From IMG/VR virus record IMGVR_UViG_3300045971_000577, positions 305,146 to 369,145 of that record: a stretch of DNA of 64,000 nt; one strand, given 5' to 3'. Positions 16,791 through 25,517 of this stretch are shown piece by piece. The position numbers were made by a program, and so were the translations under genes. This stretch comes from a virus. Every line of letters starts with the position of its first letter. Position 1 is the stretch's first letter. The notes under the pieces are model-generated. The model worked only from the letters and a program-made list of their open reading frames with translations. It was not told where the DNA came from and made no database searches.

Positions 16791-17354
16791 ATGCCATCCA
16801 AATCAAAAGCTAAGGGAAATGCCTGGGAACTCGATGTAGCGAAGTTCTTGACAGAAACCTATAAAGAGTCTTTCATAAGGATTCCATCATCGGGCGCGTT
16901 CGTTGGTGGGAAAAATACATTCCGCAAGTCGCAAATCGACGCAGCCCAACTGCAAGGTAAGAAGGGCGATATTCATCCGCCCGAAGCGTGGAAACATTGG
17001 AATATTGAGTGTAAGTCGTATGCCGACTTTCCTTTTCACCAGCTCTGGTACGCAGACGTGAAAATCCTCGACGCTTGGATTCAACAGCAGAAGGACGTCG
17101 AGGATGAGGGAGACTTGAACCTAATTCTTATAAAGATATCACGGAAAGGCCAGTGGGTTGTGTATCCCCAAAATCTAGGCTTTGTTGCGAATCGCTATCT
17201 TCCGTATAAGGGATGGATGTTTGTTGCATGGGATCATTTTTGGTCAAGCACAATAAACCAGCAGCTAGTAAAACGTCTTTCGGTTGAGTCGACCAATCAA
17301 ACATCTCCATTGACCGCTGCCCATCTTCAGTTCGAAGAAATTCTACAGTCTTAG
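16791..17354 (+). CDS. PD-(D/E)XK nuclease, Holliday-junction-resolvase-like
   Basis: 187 residues. KGNAWELDVAKFL (E13) is the N-terminal helix; GKKGDIHPPE (D60) and NIECKSY (E73-x-K75) make the PD-(D/E)XK active site in the order and spacing of archaeal-type Holliday junction resolvases. It would cut branched DNA before packaging, the job of endonuclease VII (gp49) in T4. It is preceded by a late box, which fits that timing. The last 227 bp overlap the 3' end of the nuclease-like gene on the minus strand. Confidence 0.8.
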   Translation: MPSKSKAKGNAWELDVAKFLTETYKESFIRIPSSGAFVGGKNTFRKSQIDAAQLQGKKGDIHPPEAWKHWNIECKSYADFPFHQLWYADVKILDAWIQQQKDVEDEGDLNLILIKISRKGQWVVYPQNLGFVANRYLPYKGWMFVAWDHFWSSTINQQLVKRLSVESTNQTSPLTAAHLQFEEILQS

Positions 17355-18102
17355 AATTTGATCTATCTATAGCATACTGTGCTTCGCTTCCTTTACTTAA
17401 TATAGCGACGCGCAGTCGTAGAGCTATCTCCCAATTGGCGTAGCCGCTGCCATCAAAATCTACTCTTGTGCTATTGGATTCCATTGTGGCATATTTTATA
17501 CCAATAGATCTTGCAGTAGACGAATCCCACTTCTTGCCCTTGCTTTCTGCAGCTTCTTTTTGATTTTGAATCTTTTCAAGCAGAATATCATACATGTCTT
17601 TTGCTTCAACTCGCCGAGACTCAATTATACTAGGAAAAGACGATCCATGCAGATCTTCCATTAACACAATAATTGTAATCATATTCTTTGTTGCTAAATT
17701 ATCTTCGCTTACTGAATATTTTGCTTCGTGTGATGACTTTAGCGTTGATTTCTTATTTTTCTCGTTCTTTTTCCCGGTGTACAACGTACCGTCTTTGCTC
17801 TGCCAAATAGTATGAAATGACACAAACGATGATTTTAATTCAACAGGTACTAATTTATTATCTTCAACTATATATGCGTCTACCCCGTGTTTTTCTGTTA
17901 GAATAGGTAATGCATTTACTGCTACAGCAGAAATTAAATCTTCCATTTTACCACTAAGAGATGCCCATGATATTTCTTTAGGTGTAGCATCATACCAATA
18001 ATATTCTGTAGGATTAAATTTGTTTTCTGATTTTTGTTTAAGCCAGGTTTTCTTATTTAACGCTATTCTATGTTGTGCTTCTGCAATGCTTTTTATTTTC
18101 AT
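17128..18102 (-). CDS. PD-(D/E)XK endonuclease-like protein in the gp46 operon
   Basis: 324 residues. GKMEDLISAVAVNAL (E54) followed by GVDAYIVEDN (D75) and LVPVELKSSF (E88-x-K90) fits a PD-(D/E)XK core. The rest, including a long Lys-rich region, gives no family name. The start ATG at 18102 overlaps the stop of gp46 by 4 bp, so it is translationally coupled to the recombination genes. Its last 76 codons lie antisense to the resolvase-like gene. It could be a DNA-processing or host-DNA-degrading nuclease; the specificity is unknown. Confidence 0.7.
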   Translation of the reverse strand: MKIKSIAEAQHRIALNKKTWLKQKSENKFNPTEYYWYDATPKEISWASLSGKMEDLISAVAVNALPILTEKHGVDAYIVEDNKLVPVELKSSFVSFHTIWQSKDGTLYTGKKNEKNKKSTLKSSHEAKYSVSEDNLATKNMITIIVLMEDLHGSSFPSIIESRRVEAKDMYDILLEKIQNQKEAAESKGKKWDSSTARSIGIKYATMESNSTRVDFDGSGYANWEIALRLRVAILSKGSEAQYAIDRSNSKTVEFLRTEDGQRSMEMFDWSTQPKDVLLAAGLLCLTKNDPMQQTSIPYTEDSDSQQSLDFGDTQPTGLSVISL

Positions 18103-19883
18103 TCTTCTGTATCCGCAGTTTCTAGTGTTGTAAATCCACCTTCCTTTACTACCTTGAGTACGTTTGTTACTCTACCCATTAGTTCGTCTCTGTGCGAGAT
18201 AAGGAAAATATTTCTCTTGTTTTCTCTTCCCATCTTCTTAAGGATTCCGAGTGCTGCTTCCACACCACTTGTATCCAATCCAGAGTCAATCAATTCGTCA
18301 ATAAATAGCAAGTTGATCTTATCATTCATGCTCTCATAGACATCACGGAACGCCCAGCTCAATGATAGGATTAGTCGTGTGCGCTCTCCTCTACTGAGAT
18401 TATCAAAGTCGAACTCTTTACCGTATAGGGCAATTTCGACCTCCAAATCGCTTTTGAACTTCACCGCATGTGGCAGGCCAATATCTGTAAGATAATGTGC
18501 AAGACGGTGATTCAGCAAAGTCAAATTCTGATCGATAATCTTCTTTCTAATGAAACTATCTTTGCTTGTGAGCAATTTCATTAGAAATTCTTGATGGTCG
18601 CGCAGCTTAACAAGTTCGTTGAGCTTTGTAAAGTCGATGTCCTGTAAACCATCACGACGCAGGCTTTCGATCTGGTCGATGAACGGGTTTACACTGTCCA
18701 TTTCTTGTGCAAGGTTGTTACCAAGATTATCGAGTGTAGACTTGTGGTTGTATGCTTCGTCGATGGTTCTGTAGAATGTTTCTGGAACTTTCGGAATAAT
18801 TGATGAGACAGACTCCGCGAGAGTCTTTATTTCATCTCTTTTAGAAGATTTTTCTAAAAGTCTCTTCACTGCATCGTCGTGATCTTCTTTATCTTCGTCA
18901 TGCAGTTTCTTGTGAGTCTCCGCATCCATAGGCTGATTACACTTAGGGCAGATATCGTCTGAATAACTTGTTAAGTTTTTCTCGAGCCTGTTTTTGACCC
19001 GCGTGATCTCCGCAATCTCCTTATCGTACCCGGAGATTTCTTTTGTGAGGGATCTGTATTCTGCGGTAAGGTCTTCAATCTCTTTCTTTGTTTTGTGGAG
19101 CGCGATTTCAGAATCAATTTCGACTGAGAGCATCTCCATAATAGAGCTCTGCAAAACTTCAATCCTAGATACCTTAGCAGTTTCCCATGCTTTGGATTTA
19201 GTTTCAAGACCCTTAATATTCGTTTCGATTCGGCGGTTTGCTTCTGTAGCCGCCGTAATCCTAAACTCTTCTTCTTTGATTTCATCTCTCGTAACCTTTG
19301 CTTCTTCCTTTAGCTTTTCTGCTTTCTCAGAAAGTTTAGTGATACCGAGCAGTTGTTCAATGATGACACGTTGGTCATTGGTGCGCAATGCAAGAAATGG
19401 TTCGACATAAGTGTTTAGCGCAAGGATATGTTTGAACATATCATGCGAAACACCAATTAGACGTTCAATCTCTTCTTGCGTATGGCGATTTTCACCTTGT
19501 GCTTCGTTCGTATCTTTTTCTTCGCCGTCGTCTTTTTCTTCATCACCGTCTTTGATGAATTTGAAAATGCCAGGCTTACGCCCGCGTTCAATCTTATACC
19601 CAATACCGCTGACCTCAAAGGTCAGCGTGACCAACATGTGTTTCATGTTGGTTGCATTTATGAGATTATCCTTACGAATATTAGTAAGTGCCGATCCGTA
19701 TAGTCCGTACGATAATGCATTTACTATTGCTGATTTCCCGACACCGTTGCGATTATCGTTACCACCCAGATCTAGATTCTCCCCTAATACCAGCACAAGA
19801 TCAGCGTTAGTAAATACAAGTGACTGAGTAACATTTCCCACTGAGAGGAAATTTTTCATTGTTAGTGATTTTAGTTGGAACAT
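18099..19883 (-). CDS. 46: Recombination endonuclease subunit gp46 (Rad50/SbcC-like ATPase)
   Basis: 594 residues (T4 gp46 has 560). MKNFLSVGN starts the SMC-type head. Walker A is NRNGVGKS (K50, S51). A long coiled coil is broken near the middle by the zinc-hook CPKCNQPM. The C-terminal half has the signature LSRGERTRLILSLSWAF and Walker B LLFIDELID. With gp47 it resects DNA ends for recombination-dependent replication. Its start overlaps the gp47 stop by one base. Confidence 0.96.
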   Translation of the reverse strand: MFQLKSLTMKNFLSVGNVTQSLVFTNADLVLVLGENLDLGGNDNRNGVGKSAIVNALSYGLYGSALTNIRKDNLINATNMKHMLVTLTFEVSGIGYKIERGRKPGIFKFIKDGDEEKDDGEEKDTNEAQGENRHTQEEIERLIGVSHDMFKHILALNTYVEPFLALRTNDQRVIIEQLLGITKLSEKAEKLKEEAKVTRDEIKEEEFRITAATEANRRIETNIKGLETKSKAWETAKVSRIEVLQSSIMEMLSVEIDSEIALHKTKKEIEDLTAEYRSLTKEISGYDKEIAEITRVKNRLEKNLTSYSDDICPKCNQPMDAETHKKLHDEDKEDHDDAVKRLLEKSSKRDEIKTLAESVSSIIPKVPETFYRTIDEAYNHKSTLDNLGNNLAQEMDSVNPFIDQIESLRRDGLQDIDFTKLNELVKLRDHQEFLMKLLTSKDSFIRKKIIDQNLTLLNHRLAHYLTDIGLPHAVKFKSDLEVEIALYGKEFDFDNLSRGERTRLILSLSWAFRDVYESMNDKINLLFIDELIDSGLDTSGVEAALGILKKMGRENKRNIFLISHRDELMGRVTNVLKVVKEGGFTTLETADTEE

Positions 19884-20902
19884 TATAGCCTATTGTATAT
19901 TTCGATGAGCTTGTTTGGATCAAATGCATCGCTATCGATATTTGTCAACTGCTCGATCACAATCTGATCCACAGTCTTAAATGTAATATCGCCTGCATAA
20001 TCCTTTGCTAGCTCATCTTCCTGATTGCGTACTAACTTGAACTCTCGAACATCGTACGAACCCACAAATGTTTCTCTCAGAAACGTTGCCTCTTCGTAGG
20101 TTATATCTAAGTCTAATGTCACCTGAAGGTATGTTTTAGGCTTTAGATACAGGTCTGGATTAGCTAGTAATGCAGCAAGATTGATTGTGATAAAACGTGG
20201 ACCTTCGGTATAATCAATCAACTCCGGTACGCCGTCCCACTCTAAAAACATTCCGCCACGTTCAAAATCCCACACGTCAGAATAGTTGTGGCCGAACGGG
20301 TTGCCGATGTAGTTGATTTTACCCTTTGTTTGTCTCTTATGGAAGTGCCCAGAAAACACGTACTCTTGATGCGGGAAATGATCAGCATTTAGATTTCCGT
20401 GATCGGGCATTTCGACCATAGCATTCATTTTGAAACCCGGTAGCTCTAAGTGTCCAAAGAGATACTTTGTTTCAATATCAGCAACAGTCTTCCATTCTTC
20501 TTCAACAAGCCAAGGAATCAGTGCAACATCTCCACTGATAAATGGTTGGTCAACGAGTACAATATTAGGAAACTCGCTACCAACAATCATTGAATGAATT
20601 TCACGCTTCTCACGATAAAACAAATCGTGATTACCTACCATAATGTAGACTTTCTTAAAGGCAGCATTTAGCTTCCTAAGAGCCTGCATTGTGTAGTCAA
20701 GCGTAAGGATGTTGATATTAGATCTGTGGTGGTGCCAGTCGCCTAGAAAGAAACACGTTTCCGCACCCCTTTCCTTAGCAACTGAAATGATCCACTCAAC
20801 AAATTCGAGACAGTCTTGGTTATGCTCTCTCGAATTGTGTCTTAGTCCAAAGTGAATATCGGTGAAACAAACAGCTTTTTCGAATAGATTAATCGTGGTC
20901 AT
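19883..20902 (-). CDS. 47: Recombination endonuclease subunit gp47 (Mre11/SbcD-like)
   Basis: 339 residues, same size as T4 gp47. Metallophosphoesterase motifs appear in order: FTDIHFGLRH (D15, H17), FFLGDWHHHR, VGNHDLFYR, FGHLELPG and FSGHFHKR. It is the nuclease partner of gp46. The gene overlaps gp55 by 14 bp upstream and gp46 by 1 bp downstream, forming one operon. Confidence 0.96.
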   Translation of the reverse strand: MTTINLFEKAVCFTDIHFGLRHNSREHNQDCLEFVEWIISVAKERGAETCFFLGDWHHHRSNINILTLDYTMQALRKLNAAFKKVYIMVGNHDLFYREKREIHSMIVGSEFPNIVLVDQPFISGDVALIPWLVEEEWKTVADIETKYLFGHLELPGFKMNAMVEMPDHGNLNADHFPHQEYVFSGHFHKRQTKGKINYIGNPFGHNYSDVWDFERGGMFLEWDGVPELIDYTEGPRFITINLAALLANPDLYLKPKTYLQVTLDLDITYEEATFLRETFVGSYDVREFKLVRNQEDELAKDYAGDITFKTVDQIVIEQLTNIDSDAFDPNKLIEIYNRL

Positions 20903-21803
20903 CTTTGATAGATTCCTGTGCGTCTTCTCTCAAGCGACGGATCTCACCTTCGAGGGCAAGTTGTCGCGAAAAACTCGGGCTTGCGCCACTATCGATAAGC
21001 ATGTCATCACGCAAATCTTGGTTCTTCTTTTCTAAGTTGAGCACACGGGTAAAGCTATTCGAGACGCTTGCTGTGTAATACGAGAATGGGTTGTCGGACT
21101 TATATTCGTCGAACTGTAATCCCATTTGTGCAAGTTGAAGCAACGCCTGTCCCTTCATTTCATCAATGTAGGTATAGCCGCGCCAGTTGCCACGCTGGCC
21201 ATACTTATTCACCATAAGAATAAACATCTTTGCTAGCTTGTTTGTAATGGATCCGTGTTCGGAACTGAATTTACCCTTCTTTGAATGCGATCTGCCAACT
21301 TCTTTCGCTTGACCATTTTCAATTACATAATGCTTGAAGGGATAGAAGTTTAGCTTCATATAGCTGTCTGCTGTACTCTTTGGTGTCTTCTTTCTACCCG
21401 GCGCAAGAGGGATATGATCAAATCCCAGTACGCGGAATACAAGATCGTCGACCGGTACAGTGGTAGGGCTAATCTTATACTCAGCCAGACGTGGCTTGTC
21501 AGCCTTTGTCATCACTACTGTATTCGCTACCGCAATCTCGAATGCGGCAACAGCAATCCGTGCTGCGCGAGTTGCTTTACCCTTTTCTTGGATTTCTGGA
21601 AGGAATATGTCTTGCAGATCTTCTACGATTACATCGTAATCGCTGTACTTAGGATCAATATATTCACAAAACGAATTTTTGCTCCGGTGAATCTCCTTCA
21701 ACATATCCTTATTGTTTAGATAGTTAATTTTCTTTACAGGTGCAATTGTCATCATTACTGGTGCTGCTTCTTGTTTGTCATCATCATCGAATTCGTCGAT
21801 CAT
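20889..21803 (-). CDS. 55: Late-promoter sigma factor gp55-like
   Basis: 304 residues, longer than T4 gp55 (185). NYLNNKDMLKEIHRSKNSF (about 27-45) and the sigma region-2-like stretch RGYTYIDEMKGQALLQLAQM to FSYYTASVSNSFTRVLNLEKK (about 208-260) match gp55 proteins. Inserted sequence between them accounts for the extra length. gp55 directs RNA polymerase to late promoters; the GATAAATA boxes in this window are its likely targets. It is first in an operon with gp47 and gp46 behind a strong sigma70-type promoter. RBS TAGGAG lies upstream of ATG 21803. Confidence 0.88.
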   Translation of the reverse strand: MIDEFDDDDKQEAAPVMMTIAPVKKINYLNNKDMLKEIHRSKNSFCEYIDPKYSDYDVIVEDLQDIFLPEIQEKGKATRAARIAVAAFEIAVANTVVMTKADKPRLAEYKISPTTVPVDDLVFRVLGFDHIPLAPGRKKTPKSTADSYMKLNFYPFKHYVIENGQAKEVGRSHSKKGKFSSEHGSITNKLAKMFILMVNKYGQRGNWRGYTYIDEMKGQALLQLAQMGLQFDEYKSDNPFSYYTASVSNSFTRVLNLEKKNQDLRDDMLIDSGASPSFSRQLALEGEIRRLREDAQESIKDDHD

Positions 21804-21829
21804 TGATTGGTCTCCTAAGGGTTTCGTGA

Positions 21830-21858
21830 AGTATAAAGCATTCGCCGTCGAATGTCAA
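21830..21858 (-). promoter_or_regulatory. Sigma70-type promoter of the gp55-gp47-gp46 operon
   Basis: Minus strand: TTGACA (21858-21853), 17 bp, TATACT (21835-21830). The spacer contains the inverted repeat CATTCG-ACGG-CGAATG, a possible operator. It lies 27 bp before the gp55 start. Confidence 0.8.
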
Positions 21859-21892
21859 GAATTTCTGGATAAAAGCATATGTTTATGACTAA

Positions 21893-21900
21893 GATAAATA
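21893..21900 (+). promoter_or_regulatory. Late promoter box of the baseplate operon
   Basis: GATAAATA on the plus strand, 20 bp before ATG 21921, with AAGGAG between. Divergent from the gp55 operon promoter. Confidence 0.65.
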
Positions 21901-21920
21901 AGCAAAGCAAGGAGAATAGT

Positions 21921-22592
21921 ATGCCAGCAGTAGATTTTAGAGCAAGGTTACAACCGAAAAGTATAATTAATGCTGTAGATATTCTCGGACCACGAGATAA
22001 CACAAATATTCTTTTTCCTTTATATCGGACTAACGGCGTTCTATTTCCGTATACCCCGACAGTGTCAACCGGAGCAACAGCCGAATATGATCAGATGCCA
22101 TTTGTACACTCTAACTATTCGTATAACTCGTATATAAGATCTTTTCCAAAACCTATCAGTATATCTGCTGAGTTCACTGCACAGTCAAACGATGAAGCAT
22201 TGTATTTATTAGCTGTGATACATTTCTTTCGGTCCGTTACGAAATCTTATTTTGGCATCACCCCCTATAATAAGGCCGGCACCCCACCACCTACACTCTT
22301 ATTCAACTACCTTGGCCAATATCAGTTCAATAATGTACCTGTTATTGTCAAGTCATTTGATTACTCGTACGAAGCAACAGTCGATTATGTACCTGTAAGT
22401 ACCACCACTCCTCAAATTTATAGTGCCGGCCTTGGAGTAAATCTCCCGGGAAGTACCGGGTTTACCTATGTGCCGACACACATAAAGGTGACTGTAGAAC
22501 TAGACACGCAATACATACCTATCAAGATAAGAAATGAATTCAATCTCGATAAGTTTAGACAGGGAAAACTAATGGATAAGGGTTATATCTAA
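21921..22592 (+). CDS. 48: Baseplate tail-tube cap protein, gp48-like
   Basis: 223 residues from ATG 21921, picked for its AAGGAG site; in-frame ATGs upstream overlap the late promoter. GVLFPYTPTVSTGATAEYD, followed by LVAVIHFFRS-like helix (LLAVIHFFRSVTKSYFG) and PPPTLLFNYLGQYQFNNVPV, is the pattern of T4-superfamily gp48 proteins from cyanophages and relatives. The C-terminus reads FNLDKFRQGKLMDKGYI. The cap joins baseplate hub to tail tube. It overlaps the gp53-like gene by one base (TAATG). Confidence 0.75.
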   Translation: MPAVDFRARLQPKSIINAVDILGPRDNTNILFPLYRTNGVLFPYTPTVSTGATAEYDQMPFVHSNYSYNSYIRSFPKPISISAEFTAQSNDEALYLLAVIHFFRSVTKSYFGITPYNKAGTPPPTLLFNYLGQYQFNNVPVIVKSFDYSYEATVDYVPVSTTTPQIYSAGLGVNLPGSTGFTYVPTHIKVTVELDTQYIPIKIRNEFNLDKFRQGKLMDKGYI

Positions 22593-22879
22593 TGGCACAA
22601 AACTTCAAAGATACAAGTCAATATTTTCAGACACCGGTGTCGAACTGGTATCTAGATTTATGGGTGCCGCGTACAGTGCCGGCGAGCGACTTTGATAAGA
22701 TAGTCGCTATTCCACCGGAGTTCGACCAAAGACCAGATTTAATGAGCCAGCAGGAATATGGTACTCCGCGGCTATGGTGGGTATTTTGCGTAAGAAATCC
22801 AAATCTAATGGCAGACCCCATTAACGACTTTATTTCGGGATTAGAAATCTATGTCCCGGCTAACATTCTAAAACAATAA
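22592..22879 (+). CDS. 53: Baseplate wedge protein gp53-like
   Basis: 95 residues, shorter than T4 gp53 (196). WYLDLWVPRTVP, RPDLMSQQEYGTPRLWWVF and DPINDFISGLEIYVPANIL give the gp53 pattern: a small wedge protein with a LysM-like end. It lies between the gp48-like and hub genes. Confidence 0.82.
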   Translation: MAQNFKDTSQYFQTPVSNWYLDLWVPRTVPASDFDKIVAIPPEFDQRPDLMSQQEYGTPRLWWVFCVRNPNLMADPINDFISGLEIYVPANILKQ

Positions 22880-22880
22880 T

Positions 22881-25517
22881 ATGGCAGCAAGCGGCGCATC
22901 ACAGAGTAGCAAGGGGTTCGGGTCCGGTGGCAAGGTCATCGACAAGTCGGTTGCTGGTGGAATAAGACCACCAGCAACACCGGGTGCGGCGAGACCACCT
23001 GCATCCGCACCCCCGGTAGTACAGGGTAATTCCTTTGCCCATAAACCAGGAAACGTAGTCTCAGATGATAAGTTTCAACTAAATCTTGCATTCCAACCAA
23101 ATATATTAGATAACTTCGATGTGTATACATATCATTGGAAACTATTTATAGTAGATCCAGAAAGTGCTGCCACCGGCAAGATTCTAGAAACAAAGAACCA
23201 AACTATCATTGCGGAATCTGGCGTAACTGATCTTACAATCGATAAGGTCGACATTCGCGGAATAACAACACCCTCTATCGAAACGGGCACTGGTGTAGCA
23301 ACAAACGTAAAGTTTGAAATCACCGAACCATCGGGTGCTGGCCTTATTGATAAGATATTCTATCAAGCAATAGGGCTCGGTATAGGAAACTGGTCGGTTA
23401 TGCCAGTGTATTTGCAGCTTCAGTTTCGTGGTAGAGATCCCACTACATCGGAATCGTTGATCGACGGTGCAGCCGGTAGTATTGCCACACTAAAATGGGT
23501 ATGGCCATTGAAACTAACAACAATTAAGGCCAACGTGACCACGGTAGGCACTAGATATGATTTCGAAGCAATCATATATAACGAACTTGCACAATCCAAT
23601 GCATATTTTACTATGATGAGCAGCGTGGTACTTAGTAATCTAAAAAATGTTACAGATGCGCTAAATGAACTACAAGATAAGCTGAATGCTGATCAAATGC
23701 TAAAACTGATTGACAACTATAGCATACCCGATATATTCAAGATTGTTGTTGATCCTGCCATTGCAGGCGAAGAACTATTTGCATTCAACAGTAACGAAGA
23801 TTCTTCAAGAAGTGGATCAATGACTGCGCTCGATAAAAAGGATGCTACGTTTGGTCCGGGCACCTCTGTAGATAAGATTATCGACACCATTTTGGCCCAT
23901 ACTCCTAAGTTTCAGAAAAGTATGGTGGGATCGGATACACCCGGTGCAGAAGGTAAACCGTCGACATCGGATCCTTCGCAAATGAAAAAGATGTGGAGAA
24001 TCATCACCGAATCTCGTCCATTACAGTTCGATCCACGACGATTAGACGATGCAAGAGAGTTTACGATATTTGTGATAGAATATGATGTTGGAGTCCTTGA
24101 ATCTAACGTATTTCAAGAAGCAAACGGCAAAGACTCAATTGCCGCTGAACGTAAGCGACTTATTTCTTATCTTGATAAGAGTATATTAAAGAAAAAATAT
24201 AATTACATATTCACCGGCCTAAACGATCAGATTATCAATTTTGATCTAACTGTGAATAATGCATTTGCGGTATCGCAATCCAGAATGGGTGGCATATATA
24301 GTAATCTAGCAATGTCGAGTAAAGGTATTATTACACAAGATAATGCAGCAGCCGAAGCAGCCATTACAGAGAGACTGAGCGCGGCAATATCATTCAATAA
24401 TACAGCACAGCCGGGCATTCATAATGTGAAATCTATAAAAGACAGTCAAGCATCCATAACCTCTGCGATAAATGCATCCTCGTTATCGGAAGATACAAAG
24501 AACAGATATATTACTTTATTGGAACAATCAAAACCAGAAAACAGAACAAACTTTCTAAATCAAAGTGCATACGGTGGTATAAATAATGACGGCAAGTTAG
24601 GTGTCGCACGAGCTAAGGCAACAAATCTTGCCAAACCGCAGTCTGAACAAATAACTAATCAACAGTTGAATTTTATATCTGATGTAAATACAAATCTAAA
24701 AGATCCAAAAAACGCCGCCACTGTCGGTGCATATAATGCCTATCTTGAAGGAGTAAAGGGTAAGCTAAGGCCTATCGCCCACATCGAGCAACTGCAAGAT
24801 AAACAAATCGGCCAGAGTATAGAATCGAGCAGTAATTCCGGGATTCAGAAACTATCTAGTATGTTTTCTGTAGCAATGCACAGTAGTCTAGATTCGTCAT
24901 TTCAGTCAATAAAACTTACAATCAAGGGAGATCCATTCTGGCTATTCCCACAACCGTTCTCTGGAGATAATAGGCCGATATATAACACATTGAAAGATCC
25001 AGTTATTGCTATAGATTGGATCAAGAATGCCCATTTTAGGGCAGCAGGCGAGTATGCTAACTATTATGGCACAGATAACTTTTTGATTATACGATTTAGA
25101 ACCCCGCGTATATATACTTCAGAAGAGACATCGGCTGAGACCACTATGTTCAACGAAGTAGCTACATTCAGCGGCGTGTATAAGGTGACCCGAGTTTCCA
25201 GCAGCTTTGCATCAGGTAAATTTACCCAAGAACTAGAATGTATATTAGACCCATTTATCAATATCGTGAACTTCTCAGCTGAGATTGAAGGAAATGCCGA
25301 GAAGAAAGATGTTGCAACATCGGAAGCCGAACCAAGAACTTATTCGGATATTCCGCCCACCGCAGTAAAAACACAGAAGCTTGCTACTCTGCCAACAACT
25401 AACGGTAAGGGTGTAGTAAGCGAAGGTGCGAATGCCAATGATCTAAGTACACGATTGGCAAATGATGCGAAACTTGCTAAGACAGTAACAATGAACGATC
25501 TCCTGGGTAAAAAATGA
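22881..25517 (+). CDS. Large baseplate hub/structural protein (unassigned)
   Basis: 878 residues. The N-terminal 60 residues are low-complexity (Ser/Gly/Pro/Ala). From about residue 65 it is strand-rich (FQPNILDNFDVYTYHWKLFI), and a C-terminal part around YYGTDNFLIIRFRTPRIYTS and FTQELECILDPFINIVNF looks like a tail-hub fold. It lies between gp53 and gp5, a place where a gp27-type hub protein would be logical, but I see no proof of homology. It overlaps the gp5-like gene by 4 bp. Confidence 0.65.
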   Translation: MAASGASQSSKGFGSGGKVIDKSVAGGIRPPATPGAARPPASAPPVVQGNSFAHKPGNVVSDDKFQLNLAFQPNILDNFDVYTYHWKLFIVDPESAATGKILETKNQTIIAESGVTDLTIDKVDIRGITTPSIETGTGVATNVKFEITEPSGAGLIDKIFYQAIGLGIGNWSVMPVYLQLQFRGRDPTTSESLIDGAAGSIATLKWVWPLKLTTIKANVTTVGTRYDFEAIIYNELAQSNAYFTMMSSVVLSNLKNVTDALNELQDKLNADQMLKLIDNYSIPDIFKIVVDPAIAGEELFAFNSNEDSSRSGSMTALDKKDATFGPGTSVDKIIDTILAHTPKFQKSMVGSDTPGAEGKPSTSDPSQMKKMWRIITESRPLQFDPRRLDDAREFTIFVIEYDVGVLESNVFQEANGKDSIAAERKRLISYLDKSILKKKYNYIFTGLNDQIINFDLTVNNAFAVSQSRMGGIYSNLAMSSKGIITQDNAAAEAAITERLSAAISFNNTAQPGIHNVKSIKDSQASITSAINASSLSEDTKNRYITLLEQSKPENRTNFLNQSAYGGINNDGKLGVARAKATNLAKPQSEQITNQQLNFISDVNTNLKDPKNAATVGAYNAYLEGVKGKLRPIAHIEQLQDKQIGQSIESSSNSGIQKLSSMFSVAMHSSLDSSFQSIKLTIKGDPFWLFPQPFSGDNRPIYNTLKDPVIAIDWIKNAHFRAAGEYANYYGTDNFLIIRFRTPRIYTSEETSAETTMFNEVATFSGVYKVTRVSSSFASGKFTQELECILDPFINIVNFSAEIEGNAEKKDVATSEAEPRTYSDIPPTAVKTQKLATLPTTNGKGVVSEGANANDLSTRLANDAKLAKTVTMNDLLGKK

